DNA of 64,000 nucleotides, from contig NC_092800.1 of the NCBI RefSeq assembly GCF_918797505.1, positions 8,024,631-8,088,630 of the forward strand, given 5' to 3'. Source of the DNA: Bemisia tabaci. Lineage: Eukaryota > Arthropoda > Insecta > Hemiptera > Aleyrodidae. Both the position numbers and the translations under genes were made by a program. Numbering within the stretch: the stretch's first letter is position 1; each line of letters begins with the position of its first letter. Shown here piece after piece: positions 49,667 to 61,360 of this stretch. The notes beneath the pieces are model-generated. The model was not told where the DNA came from. It saw only the letters and a list, made by a program, of their open reading frames with translations, and searched no databases.

Positions 49667-49716
49667 AATGTGCAAGGCATTCAAAAATATTTTTGAATGC
49701 TGATTATCAACCTGAG

Positions 49717-50148
49717 CATAGGCGGTTCTACGGGGGTGCCAAGGGTGCCAGGCACTCCCAAGCAAAAATTAAGTACGGTTATCGGAAACCGTAGAATTAC
49801 TGCTTTTAAAGATTCTGTATTCGCTCACACTGAGAAAAAATCCCAGCAATTAATTGAAAATGTTTTAAACAGAATTAAAATTGATAGCCGTGTTTTACGA
49901 AGATTCCACTGTTTTTTTATGGTAAGATTGTAGTTTTGATGGAAAGTTTTGCTAAAAATTTTCTAAATTGAATATACAGGTATTTAAGTGGAGAGGAAGG
50001 AGAGAAAAAGAGAAAGGTGGGTAGGGAAGGGATAGAACTTGAGGGCCGAAACTTAGGCCTCCCCTGAGCGACCGTCCCCTTTGGAGCCGATCTCCGACGT
50101 TTTCCACCTCTAGGCACCCTCAAGAATGAAGGTCCAGAACTGCCTATG
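49717..50148. mobile_element. MITE with CATAGGCGGTTCT ends, full copy
   Basis: Left CATAGGCGGTTCT and right AGAACTGCCTATG form terminal inverted repeats. A second copy at 51023-51395 lacks the right end. Confidence 0.72.
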
Positions 50149-50149
50149 A

Positions 50150-51020
50150 TATTAAGCTTCCATCTCCTTGCTAAGGCGCAGGGATACAACTATTTCAACT
50201 CTCCGGAACGCGTGAGGTATCACGCCTCAATTGAAGGCGTTTTCGAATCTTCTGTGTTATATGACGAGATTTTCCAAATTGTTTTGCATTATATTGTTGA
50301 CTTGAGTTCCTTTTATTATTCAGTTAAATTACTCCTGCTTCTTAATTTTTAATTATTCTGCAAAAATTATCCATTTGCGAAATACGATCCTGGCTTCACC
50401 GCCCTTAAACTACGGCCTTAACGGTTGAAAAAGGCGTTTTCGAATCTTCTGTGTGTTACATGACGAGATTTTCCAAATTGTATTGCATTATAGAGTTGAT
50501 TTGAGTTCCTTCTATTATTTCGTTAAATTACTCCTGCTTCTTACTTTTTAATTATTTTGCAAAAATTATCCATTTGCGAAATACAATCCTGGCTTTAGCG
50601 CCCTTAAACTACGTCCTTAACGGTCGAAACTGCAGTAGCGGCACAGGAAAACCGTAATAACCAAGCGGGGACGCTACTTCAATATTAAGCTTACATCGCC
50701 TTGCTAAGGAGCAGGGATACAACTATTTGAACTCTCCGGAACGCGTGAGGTATCACGCCTCAATTGAAGGCGTTTCCGAATCTTCTGTGTTACATGACGA
50801 GATTTTCCAAATTTTTTTACATTATATTGTTGATTTGAGTTCCTGTTATTATTTAGTTAAATTACTCCTGCTTCTTAATTTTTAATTATTCTGCAAAAAT
50901 TATCCATTTGCGAAATACAATCCTGGCTTTAGCGCCCTGAAACTCCGGCCTTAACGGTCGAAACTGCAGTAGCGGCACAGGAAAACCGAAAAACCAAGCG
51001 GGGACGCTACTTCAATGTAA
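50150..51020. repeat. Irregular tandem repeat related to the 268-bp satellite
   Basis: TTCGAATCTTCTGTGTTA-type blocks recur near 50243, 50449 and 50775 (the last as TTCCGAATC). The GGGATACAACTATTT and CACGCCTCAATTGAAGGCG blocks match the array at 23.9-25.5 kb with divergence. Confidence 0.75.
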
Positions 51021-51022
51021 AC

Positions 51023-51395
51023 CATAGGCGGTTCTACGGGGCTGCCAGTGGGTGCCAGGCATCCCCAAGCAAAAATTAAGTACGGTTATCGGAACCGTGA
51101 AATTGCTGCTTTTAAAGATTTTGAATTCGCTCACACTGAGAAAAAATCCCAGCAATTAATTGAAAATGTTTTAAACAGAATTAAAATTGATAGCCATGTT
51201 TTACACTGAGATTCCACTGTTTTTTTTATGGTAAGATTGTAGTTTTGATGGAAAGTTTTTCTAAAAATTTTCTAAGTTGAATTTACAGGTATTTAAGTGG
51301 AGAGGAAGGAGAGAAAAAGAGGAAGGAGGGTAGGGAAGGGATAAAACTTGAGGGCCGAAACTTAGGCCTCCCCTAAGCGACCGTCCCCTTTGGAG
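51023..51395. mobile_element. Truncated copy of the CATAGGCGGTTCT MITE
   Basis: Matches 49717-50088 closely, then the similarity stops at TTTGGAG (51395), 10 bases before the stop codon of the ATRX-like gene on the opposite strand. Confidence 0.75.
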
Positions 51396-51404
51396 ACCTT
51401 TCAA

Positions 51405-54050
51405 TCAGTCGAGAAACACACAGGAAAGTGGAGGAACCTCTTCGACGATATCGAGGAAGTCGTGACGTAGCAATCCCTGCAATATCTTGTCCTGCGGAGT
51501 CACCGACACGGTTCGCTCGCCGTAATCGAAATTGTATTCCAGTTGCTGCGGATCGTGGAACTTCTTGCGAGTCGAGAGGGACACCTTGGACACCTGCTGC
51601 TCGTACTTCTTCTCCTCGATCGTGCCTTTCATGATGAACCTGTAGATATGACACGGTTTCGTCTGTCCGAATCTACAGATTCGGGAGGCGCACTGTGAGT
51701 CGACCGACGGGTTCCAATGCGCGTCGAAGATGATCATCCTGTTCGCAGCCGTCAGGTTCAATCCCAAACTGACCTCTCCTGTCGTCAGGAAGAAAAGTCT
51801 GGCTTTTCTATTTTCCGAGTTGAAAATGCGACAGCAGCGACGGCGATCCTCCAGGGAGGACCTTCCGTCCAGACGGAAATAGTCGTCCCCTGGAGTCCAA
51901 CCCGAGCGTCTGAGGAAACACTCGAGCAAGTCTAGAGTCTGCAAGAACTGCGAGAAGACCACGAGCTTATCCCCGCTCTCGGAGCACTTCTTCAGAATCT
52001 CGAGGAACAGTTTGACTTTCGGGCTGGGCCCGATGCTGCTCAGACCTAGCCCTGTCACCCTCAGGGCTTGAATCTCACCGGACGGGCCTTCGAAAGCGAT
52101 CTTGGGGTGGTTGCATATCTGGCTCAACATGATCGCTTTCTCCAACAATTCCCCTCTGTTTAGATGACGATCGTCGACGCTATCGGCCCACCACCGATAG
52201 GTCTGGATCTGCGTTTGCGACATCCTGATTTTGATCGCGTACTCGTGCCTTTCCGGGAGGATCCGCTCGAAGACCTTCGAGTCTGGGAAAAGCACGACCC
52301 CCTCGAGCTTTTCTCGCAGGACGTGGAGCCTGTTTCTCATGAACTCCGTGTCCTTCTTAGTCGAGTCCCACAACTGCCCGTTCATGATGGGGTTCAAAAA
52401 GCGGTTGTTGAACTCCACTTTATCCCCCAGGAAATGGGGTTTGACTAAGTTTATCAAATTGTACACCTCGGATAGGAGGTTTTTCAAAAGGGCTCCTGTT
52501 GTCAATATCCGCCGAGACGTCCTCAACATCTCGACTGCCTTGGTAGTTCCTCTTTTGTTGTTTTTCAGGACGTGGCACTCGTCGAAGATGACCACGTCTG
52601 GACCTGGGTTCACCAGGTGTTTGCGGATTTTATAATAGGCTTCTTCGTGCCACTGGGAGGTTTTGGGGAGGACGAGCGACCGGAACTCTTGGTATCCCAG
52701 GATCATCACCCCGCCCTGCTCCTGCCACCTCCGCAAGTGCCGCTCCCTCGTTTCGACGTCCTCGTAGGAGGTCAAATCAAAAACGTCGATTTTTTCTGTA
52801 ACGCTCGTCTGCCACCTCGCGAACTTGTCGCCCCACTTCAGCTTCACCGACTTCGGGCACACGATCAGGATCTTGTTCAGGTTCAAGGTAGGGTGCTTGA
52901 TGACGGTATGGGCCAGAGCGACGATCTGGAGAGACTTTCCGAGCCCCATACTATGGGCGACGATGCAACCCGAACCAGGCGTGGACTTGACCTGCTCGAC
53001 GGACTCGAAGCAGGCGTTCCACATGAACCTCACGCCGTCCTTCTGGTGTTCGCTCATGCTCCGGACGAGAGCCGGGTCGACTTGGACCCTGATTTCCTTC
53101 GTCACCTTGTCGATGTCCAACACTTGGGTTGTTCGTTCTCGGTGCAACTCTGCGAGTGCCTCCTGTCGCTCGGCGAGTCGCGTTCTTCGCTCCTCCTCAT
53201 CGCGTTCTGCGCGTCTGGACTCGATGGCCATCTCCTCGGGGGACATGATCTTCCGAATGTTCCGCCGACCGGTTGGTTTCTTGCTCTCGACTTCTTCTTC
53301 CGACTCCTCCGAGATTTCGACGAGGGACGGATCGATCGTCGGGAATCTGAATTCGAGCGAGGGTGAGGGTTCGCGTTTCGTAGGCACCTCGTAACAAGTT
53401 TTCGGTAGTGCGGTTCCCCTAGTTCGATCAAGTCTCCTTTTTTTGTATTTTTTAATTTTATTTTTTAATTTCGTCTTCTCGGGTTCCGATTCCCAGGTCT
53501 CGCTGGGCACTGCTGTTTGCTCTCCGGATGACGTGCTGTCGTACTTCCGTTTTTCGACTGGATTCGAGACTGACTCTTCTTCTGACTCTACTTCCGACTC
53601 TGAAGAGTCTGAATTCGAGGACTCCTCCACTCCTGAATTTGGGGCGTCTCCAAGATCTTCGACATCTCCGATTTCTTGAGTGGAAGATTTGAAGCCCTCA
53701 TCCTCGGTGCTGTACCGCACACGCACCATGCGCATGGCAGAAAGTGAGCTGGGTTTGACATTCGAGTCCGAAATCTGAGATACTGGCTGTGCATTTCCGA
53801 GTTTCAGGTATATTCCTGCGTTCTTTTTCATCAAAGCGGTCCGGCATTTTATCTGGTTTTCCATGTCGTTGAGGAGAGTCACAACTTCTTCGTGATTTTG
53901 AAGGGCCTCTTCTACTGAAGTCGGTTCCGTGGAGAGTTTGAACTCCAAATCACTGGACTTCATTAAGGCCAGTTCCATGTGTCGTAGAACCTCCCGTATG
54001 GCCTCGAGGCCCATAATTTGGAGGAGCTTCGGCACCCGAGATTTGTCCAT
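51405..54050 (-). CDS. ATRX-like: ATRX-like SNF2-family chromatin-remodelling ATPase, intronless
   Basis: An uninterrupted 881-residue frame. Residues 1-85 are unrecognised and helical in look; 130-300 are acidic/serine-rich, then a Lys/Arg-rich run (193-210) and a charged coil. The SNF2 ATPase follows: SGCIVAHSMGLGKSLQ (Walker A GLGKS 369-373), LIVCPKSVKLKW (motif Ia), VVIFDECHVLKN (motif II, DECH 490-493), then helicase C with KLVVFSQFLQTLDLL (695-709), SLGLNLTAANRMIIFDAHWN and SRICRFGQTKP. FLNPIMNGQLWDST, HEYAIKIRM and the order of segments match ATRX rather than other SNF2 branches, by recall. There is no ADD zinc-finger region, so it is much shorter than full ATRX. Motif III reads LTTGALLKNLL instead of the usual LTGTPLQNNL, and motif VI has CRFGQ for YRFGQ. 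Coding DNA is GC-richer than its flanks. A good acceptor (CAG at 54057-54059) lies just before the ATG with an open frame between, so an upstream exon is possible. Activity is uncertain given motif III. Confidence 0.92.
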   Translation of the reverse strand: MDKSRVPKLLQIMGLEAIREVLRHMELALMKSSDLEFKLSTEPTSVEEALQNHEEVVTLLNDMENQIKCRTALMKKNAGIYLKLGNAQPVSQISDSNVKPSSLSAMRMVRVRYSTEDEGFKSSTQEIGDVEDLGDAPNSGVEESSNSDSSESEVESEEESVSNPVEKRKYDSTSSGEQTAVPSETWESEPEKTKLKNKIKKYKKRRLDRTRGTALPKTCYEVPTKREPSPSLEFRFPTIDPSLVEISEESEEEVESKKPTGRRNIRKIMSPEEMAIESRRAERDEEERRTRLAERQEALAELHRERTTQVLDIDKVTKEIRVQVDPALVRSMSEHQKDGVRFMWNACFESVEQVKSTPGSGCIVAHSMGLGKSLQIVALAHTVIKHPTLNLNKILIVCPKSVKLKWGDKFARWQTSVTEKIDVFDLTSYEDVETRERHLRRWQEQGGVMILGYQEFRSLVLPKTSQWHEEAYYKIRKHLVNPGPDVVIFDECHVLKNNKRGTTKAVEMLRTSRRILTTGALLKNLLSEVYNLINLVKPHFLGDKVEFNNRFLNPIMNGQLWDSTKKDTEFMRNRLHVLREKLEGVVLFPDSKVFERILPERHEYAIKIRMSQTQIQTYRWWADSVDDRHLNRGELLEKAIMLSQICNHPKIAFEGPSGEIQALRVTGLGLSSIGPSPKVKLFLEILKKCSESGDKLVVFSQFLQTLDLLECFLRRSGWTPGDDYFRLDGRSSLEDRRRCCRIFNSENRKARLFFLTTGEVSLGLNLTAANRMIIFDAHWNPSVDSQCASRICRFGQTKPCHIYRFIMKGTIEEKKYEQQVSKVSLSTRKKFHDPQQLEYNFDYGERTVSVTPQDKILQGLLRHDFLDIVEEVPPLSCVFLD

Positions 54051-54059
54051 CCGATTCTG

Positions 54060-56020
54060 AAATCAAAAATAAATGTAGGGTTTTACTACGGGAAAATCAT
54101 TGGTCAGGAGATACAATGCAATAATCGCGAGCAAAATATTTTAGTCATCCCGGACTACAGGCTTCCCACGGTGTAAAATTTATTTTTGGCGATGAACACT
54201 TATCTTTCACAGAGTGATGGTGGATGAAAGGAGTGCTGGCAACCAACCGGAAAATCAGTTCACAGCAACTTTTTGACAGACTTGGTGAACGGCTTAAATT
54301 CACCCCTATTTCTTCTTTTTTTAAAAATAATATTGAGCTTCTACTTCATTAGAAACATTTTCATCAGGCCCGCCTCAAGGGTGGAGATGCTGGGTCCATG
54401 GCACCGGGGCACGTGCCGCCCATGACACACTATTTCAAATTCACACGTAACCCTTGTCTCGTAAAGAAAAGAAAAAGATTTCGAAAAAGGTGAATACGTT
54501 TTCTAAAACACGCTGGGGCACTGTAGAATTCTTTCTACTGTTTTGCAGGTTTCTATCTATTTTTAAGATTTTTAGTAGAAAATGAAATTTTGCAACTGTG
54601 TGCTCTTAAGTTTAGGATATTACAAATTATTTTTCTGGTGGTAAGGGGATCGGGTAGAGGGGGGGGGGGAGGGGTTGGTGGCAGTCATGGGGCCCCGATC
54701 TTAAAATTGGCACTAGGGCTCGAGGTGGGATGTGGCAGCTGATTTTCATGATTTAAGTATCGGTGGAATTCCATGACCCTGTTCAAGACATTAGATGGAA
54801 GTACTTGTGGAATTAAGGGCCAAAACGATTAGTCTCTGTGTTAGATTGTAATTATTTATCTTCTCCCTCTCCCCCAGTTAAAAATGCTAAATCAGCAATG
54901 CTCTTATTTGGCGTCTTCCATGATTCAAACTTCCTACTCGCAAAAAAAGCCTGGGCCTAAGTCTACTAGGATCAAACCGGACACTCAATTATTGGACGCA
55001 TTTAAATCGAAAAGAACTACTTGTATATTGTGACATGAGCCCTGACATGTATGTATTCTTATGTATCTCAGGGCTCATGTCAAAACGGATATAGTTCCCT
55101 CTGTTTTTAATATGTCCAATTCACTGTCCAGAAACTCCATCGTTTAACTTATTTCATCTTCCAATGTAAATCAGTCACTGAATGAATCATTATTAGGAAT
55201 AAATTCATCTTTGTCAAATTTTGATGGCAACTCCATTTCGCAAATTTATAACGAAAAATTGGGCATTACCGCCCTCTTTGGTGATGCAGCATTGAGAATT
55301 AAAAACCAAGGATGAAATCGAAGGATGTTTCATGGAGGAAGGGGGGAGATTCCGCGATTAATGAATTATAAAATATCTCGGTAAAGACTTGAATACACCG
55401 AAATTTTTCTGTCGAATGTCCATTTACTAAAATATTTCAACTTCATAATGACATCATATACATAAGCTCCGAGACCTCCTAAATATTCGTATCTGGTAAC
55501 GCTTAGTTCCGTTCCGGGCCGATTTTCACGATTTTTGCGGCTATCGACACGCAATTGTCTCTAGATGAGCTCGCTTCATTTAGATTTTAAAAATATGGCC
55601 CATGTTTTTTTATATTATGTGGTAAAGTTGCAAATTCTCCCATTTAAACATTGTAATTTTTAATTTTTTGTCATAGTTCGTTTGAGCATTCTACTGGGCC
55701 GATTTCCATGACTTTTGCGGTTATCGACGAGTGATAGTCCCTAGATAAGCCCGCTGTAATCAGAATTAGAAAATAGGTCCCAGGTTTTTTTATATTAGAG
55801 GAGACCAGAAAGCTTAGAAAGGGGGGGGGCAAAATTTTGAATCTTGGTCTGTTCGTAGGGTTAGTGAATCGAAGGTATGCTTCTTTGCTACACGCTATCC
55901 AATAGCGACGAAACGCTCCGTTCCGTTTCGTTTCGGTCTTGGCGTGAAATTTGAAACAAATGCCGATTTTTTCACTCGATTCTTATTGGTCCAGTTTCTC
56001 CCGGCCAGAGAAATATTGGA
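54060..56020. other. Intergenic with GC-rich and tandem fragments
   Basis: 54363-54740 is GC-rich and shares words with 35020-35100 (GGCACTAGGGCTCGAGG-like), with a poly-G run near 54660. The TGGACG-family MITE lies at 54993-55118. Two diverged copies of a unit of about 181 bp start near 55516 and 55697 (GGGCCGATTT). No gene seen. Confidence 0.55.
54993..55118. mobile_element. Palindromic MITE (TGGACG family)
   Basis: TGGACGCATTTAAATCG at the left, ATATGTCCA at the right, core GACATGAGCCCTGACATG / CAGGGCTCATGTC. Confidence 0.75.
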
Positions 56021-56129
56021 TAAATGAGAGTCGGTTATGAAAATCTTTTCATTTTTTTGGTCGTCCTTTTGTCGACGCGGGTCGAAGAGAACGCGAAGCA
56101 GGCTCGGACTGGCCTTTTGGTAATAAAGA

Positions 56130-56330
56130 CAAACTTAAGCGGGGTGATTATTGAAATTGATAAACAAAGCTATAAACAAAGAAGACAACGGGAAAATGAG
56201 GCGTTTATAAATGTATGAGTGGAAGCGGGTGGTTACAATGGACAAATGTAGTGAGTAATAGACTGATTAATGGCAACTCAAGAAGGATCGTATAGTCAGT
56301 TCATCATTTCCTTCTTTGATCTACAACAAT
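56130..56330. repeat. Dispersed repeat shared with 63810-63990
   Basis: Both copies run GATTATTGAAA, ACAAAGCTATA, CGGGTGGTT, AATGGACAAA and AATAGACT in the same order. Related inverted words occur near 56380-56430 and 62930-62990. Confidence 0.6.
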
Positions 56331-56879
56331 CACCCATTTCAACCAATGGGATCGCTCAATTTTCCCTATGTCTTCTTTGTCTATCGCTTTGTCTATTGAT
56401 TTCAATAATCAGCCCGCTGATCGGCAAAGTTACTCGTATATATTCTATATTACCAATGCAACTTCTCCAGGTAGCTTTGTTACTCGCATAGGTTCAAGCA
56501 TGTCCACCTATGCGTGTAGCAGGATTAGTGTCATTATGTACATCTCTGGAGACTTAAACGCCGAGGGTAAGAAAGTAAGCGACAATTTCAAAATTGCAAT
56601 GATTACTTCAGACTAAAATTAATGACTTTAAGCCGAAAAATGTGTGGCGATTTTTGGAAATTGTTAAGAGTTTACAGCTCATAGTGACGTTTCGTTAAAA
56701 TATTTCATAGAGAATGAAATATTTTTACTTTTTTCAGTCATTCAAAAGCTCAATTCCTTTCCGAGATTTTTGATGACGATTCTTTTTTAAGACGGATACC
56801 TACCAATTTTTGATAATTTAGAAGGTGCCAAGATAGCACTCTGAGCCACTTTCGTCATCTTTAAGTTTTAAAAATTTAA

Positions 56880-57450
56880 AACTTACTGAAAATTCAACCT
56901 CCAAGTGAAAAACATCCACTGCCACCAAGTCTCGCAAAAATGAATCAAACAGGATCCAAGATAGTATTTTAGGCTGCATCCTCTATCTTGGATTTTCGAA
57001 TTATGAAAATTTGAGTTGGATTTCAAGTTATCCGTCAAAAAATGCCACCTTGTACTGAGTTTCAAGAAACGTCCTGGAGTGTATTGGCGGCGGCAATCGT
57101 GATCTTCTGCCATCAAGTCGAGGCGATACTCTTGAAGGCGCTCTGAGCAACTATTCCACCTCGGAAGTATTGCACAGTATCAGACGGAATTGAAGGCGCA
57201 CTAACGTAGGCAACTTGACTGGTAGCGTTTATCGTACGATATACGACTCCTGATCGATCAATTTTTTTGAAACTCAGTACCACGTGGTATTTTTTGACGT
57301 ATAACCTGAATTGCAACTCAAATTTTCATAATTTGAAAATTCAAGATAGCGGATTTGGTCTAAGATGCTATCTAGGCACCTGTTTGATTCATTTTTGCGA
57401 GACTTGGTGGCAGTGGATGTTTTTCACAAAAAGGTTGAATTTTCTTACAA
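56880..57450. repeat. Foldback with a satellite-like module in its loop
   Basis: The left arm (AAAACATCCACTGCCACCAA, AAAATTTGAGTTG, AATGCCACCTTGTACTGAG) is complementary to the right arm (CTCAGTACCACGTGGTATT, CAACTCAAATTTT, TTGGTGGCAGTGGATGTTTT). Between them, 57110-57240 carries the CTTGAAGGCGCTCTGAGCAA module. Confidence 0.72.
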
Positions 57451-57699
57451 AATTGTAAAATTCAAAAGTCGGAGCTGGCGGATGTGACCGAGAACGCTGT
57501 CTTGGTGCCTTCGAAATAATTCGACTTTGCAATAGAGGTATCTATCCTTTTTTATGTTCAGTTTCAAATCGATGTACTCTCAGCTAACTTAAACCTCGAT
57601 ATCGACTCGGTCATCAACCGTTATGAAATAAATCTGTTTGTTTTGTTTCTTTCTTTTCTTTTAAATTATTCATGTATATATTTTTTTACTCCATTTCCA

Positions 57700-58735
57700 A
57701 CAGGAATCGCATATCGCACGATCTATAGGACTCTACGGATGCCAGTGAATTTACATACGTTAGTGCGCCTTCAATTCCGTCTGATACTGTGCAATACTTC
57801 CGAGGTGGTATAGTTGCTCAGAGCGCCTTCAAGAGTATCGCCTCGACTTGATGGCGGAAGATCAGGACTGCCGCTGATATTACACTCTAACGCGTGCGCT
57901 GTTACACATTTTCTCATTACTAACGGCGAGATAAAAAACATATTTACCTCGATTTGCGACATTGCAACTATTTCACTGCCTATTTTGAATGAGAGAAAGA
58001 GCATGAACACTTTAAAATCTGCCGTAATTTTTCCGAGATGTGACAAAATACATTATTTGAATGTGCTGCTATCGAGCTGATAATAACAGTGATTGGCACT
58101 TAGTACGTTACGGTGCCTTCCTTATTACCTCTTCGGGCCCATCTACGTCCAGGGTTAAAACATTTCGGGTCTGCTTGTGTTCGTTCGAGGATTTCTACCT
58201 ACCACTTCTTATTCTCCTGTTTAATTTAAGCATAAACTTTAGACATTAGACTGAAATGAAACATTCAAATTCAACAGTCATTGTTATTATCACCTCGCTA
58301 GCAGCAAATTCAAATAATGCTTTTTGTCATAACTCGGAAAAATTACCTACGGCAGATTTTAGGTGTTCGCATTCTTCTACCCGTTCAAAATAGGCAGTGA
58401 AAAAGTTGCAACGTCGCAAATTGAGGTGTGCATGTATTTCATCTCTCCGTCGATGATGAGAAAATGTGTAAATCCACACGTTCCGGGGTGTAATGTCGGC
58501 GGCAGTCGTGATCTTCTGCCATGAAGTCGAGGCGATACGCTTGAAGGCACTCTGAGTAACTATTCCACCTCGGAAGTATTGCACGGTATCGGACGGAATT
58601 GAAGGCGCACTAACGTAGGCAAATTGACTAGTAGCGTTTATCGTACGATCTGCGATTCCTGTTCGCTCGATTTTTTTAAAACTCGGTGCCAGGTGGCATT
58701 TTTTGACGGAAAACCATATACAACATTGACTAGGC
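57700..58735. repeat. Two inverted copies of the CTCGGAAGTATTGCAC module
   Basis: About 57700-58060 (reverse) and about 58330-58735 (forward) both contain the block seen at 57110-57240 (GAATTGAAGGCGCACTAACG, ACCTCGGAAGTATTGCAC). Together they form a large imperfect inverted repeat. Confidence 0.7.
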
Positions 58736-59039
58736 ATGTTCAGATTATCGATTTACAGCGGATGGCACAGGAGCTGGGGCGCTTCGCGGGAACATAGAAT
58801 AAAAATAACTAGCTGACTATTTTCTGACTAGCTGAGCTATTTATTATTCTATGGCGGGAATATGTGAACAATACCTATATGAAGCGTGTGGCTCGCTTTC
58901 AGTTCCCGAGATCCCGACCCGTGTCCGGTGCCAGTGAATAGTCCCAAATACTTAGAGCTAATGTAAATAGCTTGTAAATCCAAACTTTTTCGACTGAAAC
59001 GAGAATCAAACAGACTCATTCTAAAGAGCGCAAAATTTC

Positions 59040-59405
59040 CTATCAATCAGTATCAAAAAATTCGTCAAAAAAAATTCCTGTGACCGAAAAATGGGTTTTT
59101 AAAAAAACCGCGGCAAAAATTCTTACGACCAGTGACCTTTTTTTCTCATTTTCCCTTGAAACTGTTAATTTTAGGGAAAATGTCTGAGGACGTTTTTGAA
59201 AGGCCATAAAATTTTCTATCAGATCGTTACAAAAAAATTTTCGAAAAAGTAATATCTGAGGACGAAATTATGGATTTTAAAAACGGCCGCGGCAAAAATC
59301 CTTATGATGAGAAACCTTTTTTCTCATTTTTCTTTTAAACCGTCGACTTTAGAGGAAAATGTCAAAGGACCGTTTTGAAAGGGCGTAAAATTTACTACTT
59401 TTTAC
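59040..59405. repeat. Diverged tandem duplication, unit about 185-200 bp
   Basis: CCGCGGCAAAAAT, CTTTTTTCTCATTTT, GGAAAATGTC and TTTTGAAAGG recur in the same order in two adjacent blocks. Confidence 0.65.
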
Positions 59406-59765
59406 TATACTAGACAATGATCCTTTTTGAAAGCTTATCTTCAGATCATTTACTAAAATTGGTATGCGGTAAGATGCCAAAAGTGAAGTGACAGAGGTTC
59501 ATTGCTGAATGCCGTGATCACTGAATCTTTGGGGTCCAATCATGCAGGATCTTCGGAAAGATTTGGTTTGCATCGTACCTGTAAACCGACAGTTATTATT
59601 TTTCCCCTCAGAAATTCAGCTGAAGACGATGAAAAGTAACTATAAACACGCGTGCTTGCCCTATCGGCCCTTTTAATATCACGTAACCAACATCAATCAA
59701 AGACATAATGACTTCACTTTACACCACAAGAGCTGATAAGAATTAAAATACAACCACCTTTCTGT

Positions 59766-60194
59766 AGGCCTTGTCTCCACGAGCCGTTTCACGTGATTTG
59801 TCCCAGGGAAAAATCCCACTTACGAAGTTGGGAAAAATATTGAGTCAATCAATATTTTTCCCGGTACCAAGTATGGTACTTGTACCCCTATAGGACCCAC
59901 TGAGAGAAGAAGAAGAAGTGAAAACAAATTGTTCGATATTTTATTCATTACTACATTGTTCATGTTTGTATAGTTAAAATAATGTGTCTATTTGTCAACT
60001 GAGTGCAATTATTATTTTAATCCCGGTTAAATACTCGACTTTAACTAATTTATCTTCCCGCGCAAACTAGTCGCAGGACTGTACATGAGCCCCGTCCCGT
60101 GGAGACGGTATCTGGGAAAAATCCCAGAAGTTTCATTCCTGCGATTCGAACTTGGGACAAATCCCATGAAAACGTCCCGTGGAGACAAGGCCTT
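59766..60194. mobile_element. MITE with AAGGCCTTGTCTCCACG ends, about 429 bp
   Basis: Left AGGCCTTGTCTCCACG pairs with right CGTGGAGACAAGGCCT. The inner TTTGTCCCAGGGAAAAATCC segment also pairs with the right arm. No transposase frame inside. Confidence 0.8.
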
Positions 60195-60600
60195 ACTTTT
60201 TCCCGTGGCAAAAGTTATCATTTACGTCATCCGAGCGCCCTAACTCCTGTGCAATCCGCAGTCGCGCCACCACCGTCGTTTCGAAATCTGCACCCGGAAA
60301 CTGATGCTGACAGCTCCCGTGTCCGGCACCGGTAAACCCGGTTGATAATGACACGAACTAACCTCAAACCTCAACAAACCCAGCAGAAACGATGTGAACA
60401 GACACGATTTTCCAACGAAACCTCGAATTTATGCAGGAAGGTCTATAGCGAGAGCGTGTCCTGTGACACAGGCTGAATTCGGGGAGTTAAAATCGGTCTT
60501 GGTGTTAGCGGCCGTGTCAAGCTAAAACGGGTGTTACCTGACACCGGTGTTAGCGCCGTCCTGACACAGAGAGATAAAATCGGCCCTAATGGACAGGTTT

Positions 60601-61112
60601 TACCGTGCTGCCGTGCTAAAGCAAATGGTTGTATGAACCTTCGGGCGTTGCCAAATTTCCTTTGATAAACCACGAATTTCAACTTCCTGGCAAACTTATG
60701 CATATTTTCCTTCTGATTTTTCGGATAATCTTGTTCACAATTTCATTTGAAGTTCCTGAAGACTTCAAGGAAAAATATTCATAACTTTCCTCAAAAATGA
60801 ACATTTCGTCTGAGAAAATTTGGCAACTCTCGAATATTCATACGGCGTTCTTCCTATACTGCCGCACTAAGGAAAAACGCCGTATGAGCCTTCAGACGTT
60901 GCCAAGTTTCCTCCGATTAAAACCGAATTTACTGGGAAAATTCTAAAAATTATTTTCCAAAATTTTCAGACAATTTTGTGCGCAGTCAAATCTAAAATAT
61001 CTGAAAATTTCAAGGAAAAACATGCATGAATGTTGTTAAAAATACATGTTTTAGCAATGGAAATTTGGCAACTCTCGAATTTTCATACGGCGTCCTTCTT
61101 CAGCACGGTAGT
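60601..61112. mobile_element. Two GTGCTAAGGAAGAAC-family MITEs in tandem
   Basis: Copy 1 runs to about 60866 and copy 2 from about 60857 to 61112, sharing the middle end (CTGCCGCACTAAGGAAAAAC). Each has the GTTGCCAA...TTTCC arm and its complement with CATACGGCGT. Confidence 0.75.
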
Positions 61113-61360
61113 ACAGTGCGGTAGCATGAGCCCAACCCGACATTATTTTCGATTCTTTTTTCTGTCGCGGTAGAATATCTCCTCACAAAATTCCTCCTTA
61201 GCTTGTATAAAATGTTTTATTTTCAAAATCACAAGCTATTCCGACATACGTAGAACGCCAATCATGCAAATTTCTTTCGAGTGAAAGCAGATAAATATGA
61301 GCTCACAAGATGATCCGCTATGCTAACGCTCTTTTCTTCGTGAATATTTACTTGCTTATG

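Noticed and set aside
52231..53394. Long open frames on the plus strand (up to 264 codons)
   Set aside because: They lie antisense to the ATRX-like ATPase, which has clear conserved motifs; these frames are compositional shadows of GC-rich coding DNA.
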